Assembly (NCBI GenBank): GCA_942490945.1
Contig: CALNYZ010000018.1
Span: 1,364,001 to 1,428,000, forward strand
Source of the DNA: CALNYZ01 sp942490945
GTDB taxonomy: Bacteria; Pseudomonadota; Gammaproteobacteria; UBA6429; Thiohalophilaceae
Length of the DNA: 64,000 nt
Direction of reading: 5' to 3'
The notes beneath the pieces were generated by a model. The model ran no database searches, was not told the DNA's origin, and was given only the letters and a program-made list of their open reading frames with translations. Every line of letters begins with the position of its first letter. Within the stretch, counting starts at the first letter, position 1. The translations under genes and the position numbers were made by a program. Shown one piece after another: positions 54,611-64,000 of this stretch.

Positions 54611-57600
54611 ATGCGATTAAAGAAGTTAAAATTAGCCGGTTTCAAATCTTTTGTAGACCCCACAACCGTTCCTCTACCCAGTAATTTGATTGGTATCGTT
54701 GGCCCAAATGGCTGCGGAAAGTCCAATGTTATTGATGCGGTCAGATGGGTCATGGGTGAATCCTCTGCGAAAAATTTGCGTGGTGACTCCATGGCCGATG
54801 TCATTTTCAATGGATCCACCACCCGCAAGCCCGTCGGTCAGGCTACTGTCGAGCTGGTGTTCGACAATGCAGACGGTTCCTTGGGTGGTCAATACGCCAA
54901 TTACAATGAAATCGCCGTCAAACGCAGCGTATCGCGTGATGGCCAGTCAAACTATTTTCTGAATGGTACCAAGTGCCGGCGTCGTGACATCACCGATATA
55001 TTCCTCGGTACGGGGCTGGGTCCACGCAGTTACGCGATCATCGAGCAGGGCACCATTTCACGCATTATTGAAGCCCGGCCGGAAGAGTTGCGGGTATTTC
55101 TGGAAGAAGCCGCCGGCATATCCCGCTATAAAGAACGCCGTCGCGAAACCGAGAACCGCATCAAGCATACGCGCGAGAACCTTGATCGACTGAATGACTT
55201 GCGTGAAGAACTGGACAAGCAACTGGCGAGACTCAAGCGTCAGTCGAAAACAGCAGAACGCTACAAGATTTTACGTGAAGAAGAAAAACTTCTTAAAGCC
55301 CAGTTACAAGCCTTACGTTGGCAGGATCTGAATGCCAAAGTCGAAGTGATTGAACATGAAATTCGCCAAAAACAGAACATGCTCGACGCCATTATCGCTG
55401 AACAGCGCGGTCTGGAAGCAGAAATAGAAAAATTCCGTCAGCAACACACTGAAGCCAGTGATGATTTTAACAAGGTACAGAGTCGATACTATAGCGTGGG
55501 TGCGGACATCGCGCGTCTGGAACAAAGCATTCAACATGTACGTGAACGCCGCCAGCAACAGGAAACAGATTTGCGTGCCGTTGAAAATGAGTGGCAACAG
55601 GCACAACAGCAATTTGAAAAAGATCAGAATCGCATAAAAGAAATCAGCGCCGAGCTGGCGGAACTTGAGCCACAGTTAAAATTGTTGCATGAGCAGGCAA
55701 CCGTTTCAGTAGCAGAACTTGAACAAAGCGAAAAAACCATGCAGGCCTGGCAGCATGACTGGGACGAATTTAATCGTGCCGCACAGGAGCCAGTGCAAAC
55801 AGCGGAAGTGGAACGTACCCGTATTCAGCACCTGGAAACACAATTATCTGAACTGGCGAGTCGTGAACAAAAATTAAAACAGGAAATCGCATCCACCTCG
55901 GCTGAGGCGTTTAACCAGGATATAGCCAGACTGAACGAAGAATTAGCGCAATACACCGAAAATGTACAACAGCATGAGCGGGAAGTTGGCCAGATTCAGT
56001 CTTTAATTAATACAACGCGTGAATTAATCAATACAAACCTGCAGGCACTGGATTCACAACGTGGTGAGCTACAGTCAATGCGCGGTCGGTTCGGTTCACT
56101 CGAAGCCCTGCAGCAAGCTGCGCTCGGCAAGGAAGAGAACGCAATAACAAGCTGGTTGAATCAGCATAATCTGAATGATGCGCCGCGTCTTGCAGAAGCG
56201 TTAAACGTGGAAGCCGGATGGGAACGTGCGGTTGAGTGTGTACTGGGCAGTTATCTTCAATCTGTTTGTATAGATGATATCGACGATATTTCATTCAGTA
56301 TTGGTGAAATAAGCGAGGGCAGTCTGACACTGGTGTCGCGCAATCAGCAGGATTCGATAAATGACGATTCAAAACATGAATCAATTCTGACGAAAATTAA
56401 TTCTGAAATCGATTTGAGCGGGCTGTTAAAGAATATACGTGCGGTTGCTACCTTGACCGAAGCTCTTGCTGCACGTGCGCATCTTGCTGCTGATGAATCA
56501 ATTATTACGCAAGATGGAATCTGGATTGCCAGAAATTGGGTACGCATAGTCAATGACAATGATGCCCAGGCAGGTATTCTGAAACGTGAACAGGAATTAA
56601 AGCAACTTGCAGATGAAATTGCCAATCTGACACAGACATCGCATGAACAACAAAATGAGATTGAACATCAGCAGCAACAATTGAAAGATTTTGAAGTGAA
56701 GCGTGCCGAGGAACAAACGGCATTAAATCAGAGTTCACGGCAACAAGCCGATACACAGGCACAATTAAACGCCAAACAACAGGCAATGGCAGAAACCCAG
56801 CAACGTTCAGAAAACCTTACAACTGAATATGACAAAACCGTAAGCCAGATTGATACTGACTCGGAAGCTTTACGTACTGCACGTAATAAATTACAGGCCG
56901 CATTGGACAGCATGGCAGGACATGAAACCGAACGTGCTGATTTATTACAAAAGCGTGATACCTTGCGTGCTGCACTCGAAACAAGTCGACAAGCAGCCAA
57001 TGCGGATCGGGAAAAAGCGCATCAGATTAATGTCAAAGTAGAAACATTAAGGACTGAACAAAACTCAACCGAACAGACACATGATCGCATGCAATCTCAA
57101 CTTGATTCCATGTCGAGCAAGCGTAGTGAATTAAACAAGGGTATTCTTGAGAGTGAGCAACCACTCAAAGAGATGACAGCAGAGCTGGAAACCTATCTTG
57201 CACAGCGTGTTGCCATTGAGACAGAACTCTCGACTGCACGGCAAGCAATGGAAAATATTGAGCAGGGTCTGACTGATACGGAACAAAAACGTGTTGCAAC
57301 AGAGCAACGGGTTGAAGTTGCGCGAGGCGAACTTGAACAGGCAAGAATCAATTCCCAGGAAGTGCGTGTACGTCGTCAAACCATAGAAGAACAGTTATCA
57401 GAGTCCGGCTTTGAACTTAACGCCGTTATTGCAGAATTGCCGGAAGAAGCTTCACTTGATGCATGGCGTGAACAAGTTGAAGAGATGGAAAGAAAAATAA
57501 ATCGTCTGGGTCCGATCAATCTTGCTGCGATAGATGAATTTGAACAGGAATCTGAACGCAAGATGTATCTTGATGCACAAAATGAAGATCTGATACAGGC

Positions 57601-58120
57601 TCTGTCAACGCTTGAGGAAGCAATCAAGAAAATCGACCGCGAAACACGTACCCGATTCAGTGATACATTTGATCGGGTAAATAACAAGTTGAAGGATCTG
57701 TTTCCACGATTGTTTGGTGGTGGTCATGCCTATCTTGAATTAACCGATGATGAGATTCTTGAAGCAGGTGTTACTGTCATGGCGCGTCCGCCCGGCAAAC
57801 GTAACAGTACGATCCATCTCTTATCAGGTGGTGAAAAAGCATTAACCGCCGTTGCACTGGTGTTTGCCATATTCGAACTCAACCCGGCACCATTCTGTAT
57901 GCTTGACGAGGTTGACGCACCGTTGGATGACGCCAACGTTGGCCGTTTCCGCGAGCTGGTTAAATATATGTCTGAACGGATTCAATTTATATTCATTACA
58001 CACAATAAAGTGACCATGGAAATTGCCGATCAGCTGACAGGTGTCACAATGAGCGAGCCAGGTGTGTCACATCTGGTGGCAGTTGATGTCGACGAGGCTG
58101 TTGAGCTGGCTGCCGTGTAA
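54611..58120 (+). CDS. smc: Chromosome segregation protein SMC
   Basis: Condensin ATPase of 1169 residues. Walker A GPNGCGKS is at 31-38. Two long coiled coils (about 170-500 and 670-1010) flank a hinge (about 510-660, with RLAEALNVEAGWERAVECVLG). The signature LSGGEKAL is at 1071-1078 and Walker B ends with Asp1099-Glu1100 (FCMLDEVDAPLDDAN). The start at 54611 (MRLKKLKLAGFKSFVDP) is fixed by family similarity; the open frame to 54341 crosses the queF promoter region. zipA follows 12 bases later. Confidence 0.96.
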   Translation: MRLKKLKLAGFKSFVDPTTVPLPSNLIGIVGPNGCGKSNVIDAVRWVMGESSAKNLRGDSMADVIFNGSTTRKPVGQATVELVFDNADGSLGGQYANYNEIAVKRSVSRDGQSNYFLNGTKCRRRDITDIFLGTGLGPRSYAIIEQGTISRIIEARPEELRVFLEEAAGISRYKERRRETENRIKHTRENLDRLNDLREELDKQLARLKRQSKTAERYKILREEEKLLKAQLQALRWQDLNAKVEVIEHEIRQKQNMLDAIIAEQRGLEAEIEKFRQQHTEASDDFNKVQSRYYSVGADIARLEQSIQHVRERRQQQETDLRAVENEWQQAQQQFEKDQNRIKEISAELAELEPQLKLLHEQATVSVAELEQSEKTMQAWQHDWDEFNRAAQEPVQTAEVERTRIQHLETQLSELASREQKLKQEIASTSAEAFNQDIARLNEELAQYTENVQQHEREVGQIQSLINTTRELINTNLQALDSQRGELQSMRGRFGSLEALQQAALGKEENAITSWLNQHNLNDAPRLAEALNVEAGWERAVECVLGSYLQSVCIDDIDDISFSIGEISEGSLTLVSRNQQDSINDDSKHESILTKINSEIDLSGLLKNIRAVATLTEALAARAHLAADESIITQDGIWIARNWVRIVNDNDAQAGILKREQELKQLADEIANLTQTSHEQQNEIEHQQQQLKDFEVKRAEEQTALNQSSRQQADTQAQLNAKQQAMAETQQRSENLTTEYDKTVSQIDTDSEALRTARNKLQAALDSMAGHETERADLLQKRDTLRAALETSRQAANADREKAHQINVKVETLRTEQNSTEQTHDRMQSQLDSMSSKRSELNKGILESEQPLKEMTAELETYLAQRVAIETELSTARQAMENIEQGLTDTEQKRVATEQRVEVARGELEQARINSQEVRVRRQTIEEQLSESGFELNAVIAELPEEASLDAWREQVEEMERKINRLGPINLAAIDEFEQESERKMYLDAQNEDLIQALSTLEEAIKKIDRETRTRFSDTFDRVNNKLKDLFPRLFGGGHAYLELTDDEILEAGVTVMARPPGKRNSTIHLLSGGEKALTAVALVFAIFELNPAPFCMLDEVDAPLDDANVGRFRELVKYMSERIQFIFITHNKVTMEIADQLTGVTMSEPGVSHLVAVDVDEAVELAAV

Positions 58121-58132
58121 TTCAGGACTAAA

Positions 58133-58939
58133 ATGGATGCCCTACGCATAATACTGTTACTGATTGGTGTTTGCATCATACTGGGTATTTATATTTACTC
58201 GCGCAGACCCGGGATTAGTTCGTTTCGGCATATCGCACTGCAAATCAAGCACAAGATTTTCTCTTCCAGATCAGCATCTACGCCTCATATAAAACCGGAT
58301 GACGACAAAAGCTATCGCTTTGAATTACTTGACGACACGATATTGCAAAACTTATCCGGCCTGGTTGCGGCAAAAGATGAGGAAGTAGAGTTGCAGCAAC
58401 CCATAAACAATGGCGACGCTAACGATAACGATAACGAATTCAGGTTGCATGTCATGGATGATAGCGACGTTGCATCCAGTGCAAAGGAAGACTATTTACT
58501 GGTTTTAAATATAAAGGCCAAAAATGGCGAGGTTATTACCGGCGAGAGGTTAATGGATGCCATAAAACTTGCCGGTCTGCAATTCGGCGAACATGATATT
58601 TTTCATCGTCACGTCATCGTCCATGACAAGGTTCAGAAAACACCAGTTTGCAGTCTGGCGAATATATTTGAACCCGGCACATTTAAAATTAATGAAATGC
58701 AGGAATTTGAAACAACAGGGCTGGTTATGTTTATGCAATTACCCGGACCAATCAGTGCCGAAGCTGCATTTGAAAACACCTTGCGCACAGCACAAAAATT
58801 ATCACTGGAGCTGGATGCGCGTCTCTGTGATGATTCGCACAGTATTTTAACTACACAAACCATTGGCCATATAAAAGAAGCAATGAAAGCATATGATTTC
58901 AGACAACGTATGCAATCTACTAATAAACAACACCATTAA
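58133..58939 (+). CDS. zipA: Cell division protein ZipA
   Basis: Anchors FtsZ at the inner membrane during division. An N-terminal membrane helix (about 4-23) is followed by a short charged linker and a C-terminal FtsZ-binding domain (about 118-255) with LLVLNIKAKNGEVITGERLMDAI and MFMQLPGPISAEAAF. The length is 268 residues, shorter in the linker than E. coli ZipA (328). The order smc-zipA-ligA is conserved in pseudomonads and relatives. Confidence 0.93.
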   Translation: MDALRIILLLIGVCIILGIYIYSRRPGISSFRHIALQIKHKIFSSRSASTPHIKPDDDKSYRFELLDDTILQNLSGLVAAKDEEVELQQPINNGDANDNDNEFRLHVMDDSDVASSAKEDYLLVLNIKAKNGEVITGERLMDAIKLAGLQFGEHDIFHRHVIVHDKVQKTPVCSLANIFEPGTFKINEMQEFETTGLVMFMQLPGPISAEAAFENTLRTAQKLSLELDARLCDDSHSILTTQTIGHIKEAMKAYDFRQRMQSTNKQHH

Positions 58940-58960
58940 GTAAACTACCTGCCAATCAGT

Positions 58961-60970
58961 ATGACATCTTCCGATCAAGACAGAATCAATCAATTACGTG
59001 AAGAAATCAATCATCACAATTACCGATATTATGTTGAAGATGATCCCGAGATAACCGATAGCGACTATGACAAGTTGATGCGCGAGCTGCAACAACTTGA
59101 AGCGCAACATCCGGATTTGATTACCTCCGATTCACCCACGCAACGCGTTGGCAGCACGCCTCTTGCTGCGTTTGAAGAGGTGACACACCGACTGCCGATG
59201 TTGTCGCTTGCCAATGCCTTTTCCGAGCAGGAAGTCAGTGATTTTGATCGGCGTGCATGCGAAAAGTTGGATAAAACAGAAATTGTCTATACCGCAGAAC
59301 CGAAACTCGACGGACTGGCAGTCAGTATAACTTACACGGATGGAAAATTATCGTTGGCCGCAACGCGTGGTGATGGTGCGACAGGTGAAAATGTCACACT
59401 GAATATTCGCACCATAGATTCTATCCCACTTAAACTGCGAGGCGATGATTATCCCGACATGCTTGAGGTGCGTGGCGAAGTGATAATGACCAGACAAGGA
59501 TTCGAAAAACTCAATAAATTGCAAAAACAAAACAATGCCAAGCTGTTTGTTAATCCTCGCAATGCAGCAGCAGGAAGTTTACGGCAACTTGATCCAAATA
59601 TAACTGCGACACGTCAACTCAGTTTTTACTGTTACGGACTGGGATATATCTCCAATAACCCGGATTTACCTGACAATCATTATGATATTTTGCAACAACT
59701 TAAAAAATGGGGGTTGCGCGTCAGTCCGGAGGTGAAAAAAGTCACAGGTGTTGCAGGCTGTATGGCGTATCACGATCAGTTACTGTCCAAACGCGGCAAA
59801 CTTGATTATGAGATAGATGGCATTGTCTACAAGATTAACGATCTGGCTGATCAGGAGAAGTTGGGATTTGTCTCACGTGCACCCAGATGGGCAATAGCGC
59901 ATAAATTTCCTGCCCAGGAAGAAACAACAATTGTTGAGTCTATCGACGTGCAGGTTGGCAGGACAGGTGCCTTGACGCCGGTAGCACGGCTAAAGCCGGT
60001 GTTTGTCGGCGGCGTAACAGTGAGTAATGCGACACTGCATAATCAGGATGAAATTGACAGACTGGATGTGCGAGTGGGTGATACGGTTATTATTCGAAGG
60101 GCAGGTGATGTGATTCCACAAGTTGTCGCTGTCATGAAAGACAAGCGTCAAGGCAAGCCACGGAAATTTCATTTACCTGAGAATTGTCCGATTTGTGGTT
60201 CTTCAACCGAGCGTGTTGAAAATCAGGTCGTTATTTTTTGTACTGGCGGGCTTTATTGTGCAGCACAACGAAAAGAAGCGATTAAACATTTTGTTTCACG
60301 CAAGGCGATGAATATAGACGGACTGGGCGACAAATTGGTGGAGCAACTGGTAAATGAAGAGCTGGTGAATGACCCGGCTGGTTTATATAAATTATCACAG
60401 GCTACACTGGCAGGCCTGGAACGTATGGGTGAAAAATCAGCGACAAATCTGGTGCTAGCGATTGAGAAAAGCAAAAACACCACTCTGGCGCGATTTATCT
60501 ATGCACTTGGTATTCATGATGTGGGTGAAGCAACCGCGCTGACACTGGCCAATTATTTTTGTTCGCTTGAAAAATTACAGAATGCAACCGAAGCAGAATT
60601 ACAGGCAGTGCCGGATGTTGGGCCTGTTGTTGCAAAAAACATCGTGCATTTTTTTCAGGAGCAGCATAATCAGCAAGTCATTGCGAAATTATTGAAATCA
60701 GGTATAAGCTGGCCGGCACCACAAAAACAGACATCGTCTCAGGAATTGGCTGGCAAGACATTCGTATTAACCGGTACGCTAGAAACGATGACACGTGATG
60801 CAGCAAAGGCAAGTATTCAGGCAAGTGGTGGCAAAGTCTCAGGCAGTGTATCGAGTAAAACTGATTATGTCGTGGCAGGCGAAAACCCGGGATCAAAACT
60901 GGACAAGGCGCAGGCGTTGAATGTGGAAATAATCTCGGAACAAGATCTTCGCACGATGCTTGGGGAGTAG
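58961..60970 (+). CDS. ligA: NAD-dependent DNA ligase LigA
   Basis: Seals nicks in replication and repair. The adenylated lysine is Lys115 in EPKLDGLAVSITY. The OB domain, the zinc finger (CPICGSSTERVENQ with two later Cys), helix-hairpin-helix repeats (QAVPDVGPVVAKNI) and a BRCT domain (LAGKTFVLTGTLETM) follow in order. The length is 669 residues. Two large hairpins lie downstream. Confidence 0.97.
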   Translation: MTSSDQDRINQLREEINHHNYRYYVEDDPEITDSDYDKLMRELQQLEAQHPDLITSDSPTQRVGSTPLAAFEEVTHRLPMLSLANAFSEQEVSDFDRRACEKLDKTEIVYTAEPKLDGLAVSITYTDGKLSLAATRGDGATGENVTLNIRTIDSIPLKLRGDDYPDMLEVRGEVIMTRQGFEKLNKLQKQNNAKLFVNPRNAAAGSLRQLDPNITATRQLSFYCYGLGYISNNPDLPDNHYDILQQLKKWGLRVSPEVKKVTGVAGCMAYHDQLLSKRGKLDYEIDGIVYKINDLADQEKLGFVSRAPRWAIAHKFPAQEETTIVESIDVQVGRTGALTPVARLKPVFVGGVTVSNATLHNQDEIDRLDVRVGDTVIIRRAGDVIPQVVAVMKDKRQGKPRKFHLPENCPICGSSTERVENQVVIFCTGGLYCAAQRKEAIKHFVSRKAMNIDGLGDKLVEQLVNEELVNDPAGLYKLSQATLAGLERMGEKSATNLVLAIEKSKNTTLARFIYALGIHDVGEATALTLANYFCSLEKLQNATEAELQAVPDVGPVVAKNIVHFFQEQHNQQVIAKLLKSGISWPAPQKQTSSQELAGKTFVLTGTLETMTRDAAKASIQASGGKVSGSVSSKTDYVVAGENPGSKLDKAQALNVEIISEQDLRTMLGE

Positions 60971-61024
60971 CAGCTACACCAGTTACAACTAAAAAATTAC
61001 ATCAATCAGTTTATTACACTCTGA

Positions 61025-61066
61025 TTCCGGACCTGGCATTCTGTTTAATAAACATCAGGTCCGGAA
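61025..61066. terminator. Large hairpin after ligA (first of two)
   Basis: TTCCGGACCTG (61025-61035) and CAGGTCCGGAA (61056-61066) form a perfect 11-base stem. The 20-base loop can itself pair (TGTTTA/TAAACA). It sits between convergent ligA and the PPIase gene; there is no T-tract. Confidence 0.65.
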
Positions 61067-61072
61067 CATAAT

Positions 61073-61099
61073 CGCCTGACGTAATTCACAGGTCAGGCG
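61073..61099. terminator. Hairpin before the PPIase gene end (second of two)
   Basis: CGCCTGAC (61073-61080) pairs with GTCAGGCG (61092-61099) around 11 bases. With the first hairpin it probably insulates the convergent genes in both directions. Confidence 0.6.
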
Positions 61100-61119
61100 C
61101 AGGTTTCAATCACGTACCG

Positions 61120-61905
61120 TTATTTTGTAATTTCGATTTTGGCTTTGGCTTTTAATTTATCAGAATACTCTTTCACGCGTTTATTTTGCAATATCAAGGC
61201 AATTTGTCGTTTGACACTGTCATAGGTGGGCGCTTCACGTTTGCGCGCATCTTCCAGATAAATCACATGCCAGCCAAATTTGGTTTGAACCGGTGTTTTT
61301 GTATAGGTACCTTTTTTCATTTCCGACACCGTCTGGGCAAATTCAGGTACCATTTGCGATGTACTAAACCAGCCGAGGTCGCCGCCATTCTTGCCGGTTG
61401 GTCCTGTTGAAAACGCCTTGGCCAGGTCCGCGATCTTTTTACCTTTATCCAGTTCGGAAACGATTTTCTCTGCTTCTTTTTCAGTTTTTAATAATACATG
61501 ACTGGCTTTGAATTCTTTTAAATCCGCATTTTTTATTTGTGCTTCGTATTCCTTTTTCATTTCGGCTTCGGTGATCGGATTATCTTTGGTCGCTTCGCGT
61601 ATGGCATGTTTAATCAGCAGGTTGATACGCTGTTGTTCTATCTGGTATGTAATTTCCGGATTTTTATCGAGCTTACGCTTGAGCGCATCCTGATACATCA
61701 ATTCACGACTGACGAGTTCATCAATTACTACCTGTTTGTCTTTTACCGGGTCAAAACCGGGAGTTTTAGCCTGTTTATATTTCAGGTAGGCCTCATAAAT
61801 CTTGTTGCTAATCGGTTTGCCATTGACAGTGGCGATGGCATCACTTGCAGATGCGGTCTGTAGTATATAAAAACTGAACAGTGTAATGAGGATTACTTTT
61901 TTCAT
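61120..61905 (-). CDS. Exported parvulin-type peptidyl-prolyl isomerase
   Basis: A 261-residue PpiC/SurA-like protein. A signal peptide (about 1-20, ending TASA) is followed by an N-terminal SurA-like chaperone region (AIATVNGKPISNKIYEAYL) and a rotamase domain (about 130-235) with ASHVLLKTEKEAEKIV, FSTGPTGKNGGDLGWF and TKFGWHVIYLED. It would assist folding of exported proteins in the periplasm. Confidence 0.92.
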   Translation of the reverse strand: MKKVILITLFSFYILQTASASDAIATVNGKPISNKIYEAYLKYKQAKTPGFDPVKDKQVVIDELVSRELMYQDALKRKLDKNPEITYQIEQQRINLLIKHAIREATKDNPITEAEMKKEYEAQIKNADLKEFKASHVLLKTEKEAEKIVSELDKGKKIADLAKAFSTGPTGKNGGDLGWFSTSQMVPEFAQTVSEMKKGTYTKTPVQTKFGWHVIYLEDARKREAPTYDSVKRQIALILQNKRVKEYSDKLKAKAKIEITK

Positions 61906-61967
61906 GGCTTATTCCTTAGCTTGCTTTAATCGATAAAACTTTCATGGTGTGAAACTATTCATATTTA

Positions 61968-62267
61968 TTACGGCAGTACTTTTTTAAACGGCTTTACGGT
62001 AACTTTTTTATACACACCGGTGCTGATGTATGGATCCGCATTTGCCCAGCTTTGCGCTGCTTCCAGACTTGAAAATTGCGCGATGATGACCGAGCCTGTA
62101 AAACCGGCTGGCCCGGGATCAACAGCGTCGATAGCAGGCGTCGGTCCTGCCAGTATGAGTCGCCCCTGCGATTTAAGTTCATTTAAACGTGCAATATGTT
62201 CAGGCCGTGCAGCAAGACGTCGCTCCAGACTGTTTTTATTATCTTCCCCGATGATCACATACAACAT
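61968..62267 (-). CDS. yciI: YciI-family protein
   Basis: A 99-residue dimeric alpha/beta-barrel protein. The family core is RLAARPEHIARLNELKSQGRLILAGP and the C-terminal ANADPYISTGVYKKVTVKPF. YciI proteins have a conserved His/Asp pair and unknown substrate. It begins 9 bases after yciB ends on the same strand, as in many relatives. Confidence 0.9.
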   Translation of the reverse strand: MLYVIIGEDNKNSLERRLAARPEHIARLNELKSQGRLILAGPTPAIDAVDPGPAGFTGSVIIAQFSSLEAAQSWANADPYISTGVYKKVTVKPFKKVLP

Positions 62268-62276
62268 CTGGTTAAT

Positions 62277-62921
62277 TCAACCTTCTTTATTTTCTGTAAT
62301 GTCGACCGGTGTAGCGGCTATTTCGGCAGGTATTTTGTCTTCCGTTATTACACCATGTTTTGCGATATAAATGAAGGTGATAATAACCAGCAAGATGTTC
62401 AGACCAAGCAATCCAAACATCTTGAATTCGACCCAAAGCGGGATGCCGTATACATCGGCGACTATTTTATTAATGATGCCGATAAATACATAAAATATCA
62501 CCCACATAAGGTTAAGTTTTTTCCACTGCGGTAGCGGCATACTAATCTGGTGGCCCATCATTTTCTTTAATAGTGGTTGTTTCCAGATAAAATTGCTGAG
62601 TAAAAATACGATCGCAAACAACCACATGGCAATGGATACTTTCCAGACCAGAAAATCCGGATTGCGAAATATAATTGTCGCGCCACCGAATACAAGAGCA
62701 ATAACAACAGTAATAACATGTAATTTTTCGATCTTGTTGTGCCTGAAGTAGGTATAGGCAACTTGCAATATGGTGGCGGCGATGAGGATGGCGGTGGCAG
62801 CGATTACTGCTGTTACGATACCTTCAGACGGTATCGGCTGACCTTCAATAATTGCGGGCATCTTGTATTTGTACGTTATGTAAAACGCAATAATTGGGAA
62901 AAAATCGAATAATAATTTCAT
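62277..62921 (-). CDS. yciB: Inner membrane septation protein A (YciB/IspZ)
   Basis: A 214-residue membrane protein with five to six hydrophobic helices. The opening MKLLFDFFPIIAFYITYKY, the PLLKKMMG block and LNLMWVIFYVFIGIINKIVA are typical. It is linked to cell-envelope synthesis and septation. The C-terminal tail is longer and more charged than in E. coli YciB (179 residues). Confidence 0.93.
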   Translation of the reverse strand: MKLLFDFFPIIAFYITYKYKMPAIIEGQPIPSEGIVTAVIAATAILIAATILQVAYTYFRHNKIEKLHVITVVIALVFGGATIIFRNPDFLVWKVSIAMWLFAIVFLLSNFIWKQPLLKKMMGHQISMPLPQWKKLNLMWVIFYVFIGIINKIVADVYGIPLWVEFKMFGLLGLNILLVIITFIYIAKHGVITEDKIPAEIAATPVDITENKEG

Positions 62922-62940
62922 ATGGCTACTTGAAATTCTG

Positions 62941-63690
62941 TTAGTGAATAGTTTTCTGTTTTGTCATTGAATAATATTTCTCAACAACTGCACGAACATG
63001 AGCTGGATAACCAAGGATATCCATTTGCTGCATACCTTCCGCAAAAAAATTTTCTGCATCAGCGGGTAAGCGGCGCATTAATTTTTCGTACGCTATATCA
63101 ATTAATTGTGCATCGTGGCTGCGTGTGGCAACAATGCCCATGTTAAGATTGAGTACACGCCAGGGTCGTCCTGAATTTGTGGTATCCATATCCTGCTTGA
63201 GTGTGTAATCGACTTTCTCAGCGATTTCATCCATTGTGTAGTACAGATGTGCCAGATGCTCCGTATCATTAATCTGGTTTGCAATGCGTGAAAATGCATT
63301 AATAATCGGTTCGACCGATCGCAGGTCAGTAAACGTGGCGGCGCACCACATGCCTATATTAATGATTAACTCATCGATATCGATGGCTATATCATCCGAT
63401 CCCACCAGCCCCTGATAGTGTTCAACACTGCTTAATAGATTGAGTGCATATTCGGCAAGTGGTTCCGTGTTACCGTCGTCGGCTTGTTGGGCAATATTAT
63501 GTGTGTTGTCTGGTCTGGATCCGATTACTTGCGCAATGTTGAAAAGCTCTGCAAAACTCTGTTGTAGATTATGGAAAGTATCCAGGTTCGCGCTGTCAGG
63601 GTGAGATTCGATGTGCGTGCGGATTTTCCCCAGCGTGGAATTTGTTAGGTCAATGATTTCCTGTAAATCTACCTGGGAAGAAAGCTGCAT
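62941..63690 (-). CDS. Hypothetical soluble helical protein
   Basis: A 249-residue protein with no signal peptide or membrane helix. It is mostly helical, acidic and rich in Leu/Ile/Asn, for example HIESHPDSANLDTFHNLQQS and LAHLYYTMDEIAEKV. No family is recognised. It lies 19 bases upstream of yciB on the same strand and so probably shares its transcript; on the other side it is divergent from the PHP-domain gene. Confidence 0.75.
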   Translation of the reverse strand: MQLSSQVDLQEIIDLTNSTLGKIRTHIESHPDSANLDTFHNLQQSFAELFNIAQVIGSRPDNTHNIAQQADDGNTEPLAEYALNLLSSVEHYQGLVGSDDIAIDIDELIINIGMWCAATFTDLRSVEPIINAFSRIANQINDTEHLAHLYYTMDEIAEKVDYTLKQDMDTTNSGRPWRVLNLNMGIVATRSHDAQLIDIAYEKLMRRLPADAENFFAEGMQQMDILGYPAHVRAVVEKYYSMTKQKTIH

Positions 63691-63789
63691 GGGTTATGTT
63701 TGGTTCCGATTTCCATTAAACTACGCGGCTTATTTTACCATAGACTTTGCTGTAAATTTTTATTCATTTGAGTTACGCATAACCTTATC

Positions 63790-64000
63790 ATGTCCAAACA
63801 CATTGATTTACATGCACATTCCACCGCATCAGATGGCACGCTGACGCCGACTGCACTGCTAGAGCATGCTTTTGCAAAAGGCATGAAGCTGTTTGCGTTG
63901 ACGGATCACGATGATACGTCCGGTCTGATGGAAGCCGATATCGCTGCCCGCACTCTGGGTATACAGCTGGTGAACGGAGTCGAGATTTCCGTCACCTGGC
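63790..64000 (+). CDS. rnm: PHP-domain phosphoesterase (RNase AM/TrpH/YciV-like), N-terminus
   Basis: The first 70 residues are visible before the window ends. They read MSKHIDLHAHSTASDGTLTP and then FALTDHDDTSGL, the first two metal-binding motifs of the PHP fold. In E. coli the homologue YciV trims 5' ends of RNA and lies in the same trp/yci region as yciB and yciI. The rest of the gene is outside the window. Confidence 0.88.
   Translation, partial: MSKHIDLHAHSTASDGTLTPTALLEHAFAKGMKLFALTDHDDTSGLMEADIAARTLGIQLVNGVEISVTW

Overview
This window is bacterial chromosome from a gammaproteobacterium. The evidence is a set of conserved gene orders: rlmE-ftsH-folP-glmM-tpiA-secG-tRNA-Leu, a 14-gene nuo operon with separate nuoC and nuoD, tRNA-fMet-rimP-nusA-infB-rbfA-truB-rpsO-pnp, and smc-zipA-ligA. 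The presence of SMC rather than MukB points away from the enterobacteria. A soxYZ pair, a secreted DsrE-like protein, a CbbY-type phosphatase and a large MauG-type di-haem protein suggest a sulfur-oxidising, possibly autotrophic lifestyle. That lifestyle is an inference and the genus cannot be named from the sequence alone.

Layout. 1-6.65 kb: housekeeping genes (end of yhbY, rlmE, ftsH, folP, glmM, tpiA, secG, tRNA-Leu). 6.65-10.8 kb: an accessory patch between tRNA-Leu and nuoA holding a GGCT-fold protein, a small secreted Lys/Cys protein, a 735-residue di-haem peroxidase-like protein and long AT-rich gaps. 10.85-25.7 kb: complete nuoA-N plus a DUF2818 gene. 25.8-30.9 kb: a membrane histidine kinase, a sigma54-dependent response regulator, a secreted DsrE-like protein and, on the opposite strand, soxY and soxZ. 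31.1-39.9 kb: initiator tRNA and the translation/RNA operon. 40-49 kb: mixed genes, mostly on the minus strand (lipoprotein, twin six-helix membrane proteins, chemoreceptor, acs, PilZ protein, gluQ, nitroreductase, DUF3579, a DksA with a lysine-rich tail). 49-54.4 kb: CbbY-like phosphatase, Bcp, aminotransferase, CysZ, D-ribulose-kinase-like FGGY kinase, queF. 54.6-61 kb: smc-zipA-ligA. 61-64 kb: parvulin PPIase, YciI, YciB, an unknown protein and the start of a PHP-domain protein.

The most interesting part is the sulfur module at 25.8-31.0 kb. The response regulator has a full sigma54-activator AAA+ domain. The two transcription units beside it, dsrE-like and soxYZ, each have a sigma54 promoter with exact GG-N10-GC spacing. 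Upstream of each promoter lies a near-identical palindrome of the form CTGCA-WWW-TGCA, and a third copy sits just before the kinase start. The reading offered here is a compact signalling unit in which a periplasmic signal switches on a Sox carrier protein and a DsrE-type sulfur protein through sigma54, with possible autoregulation. Everything else is largely ordinary core genome.
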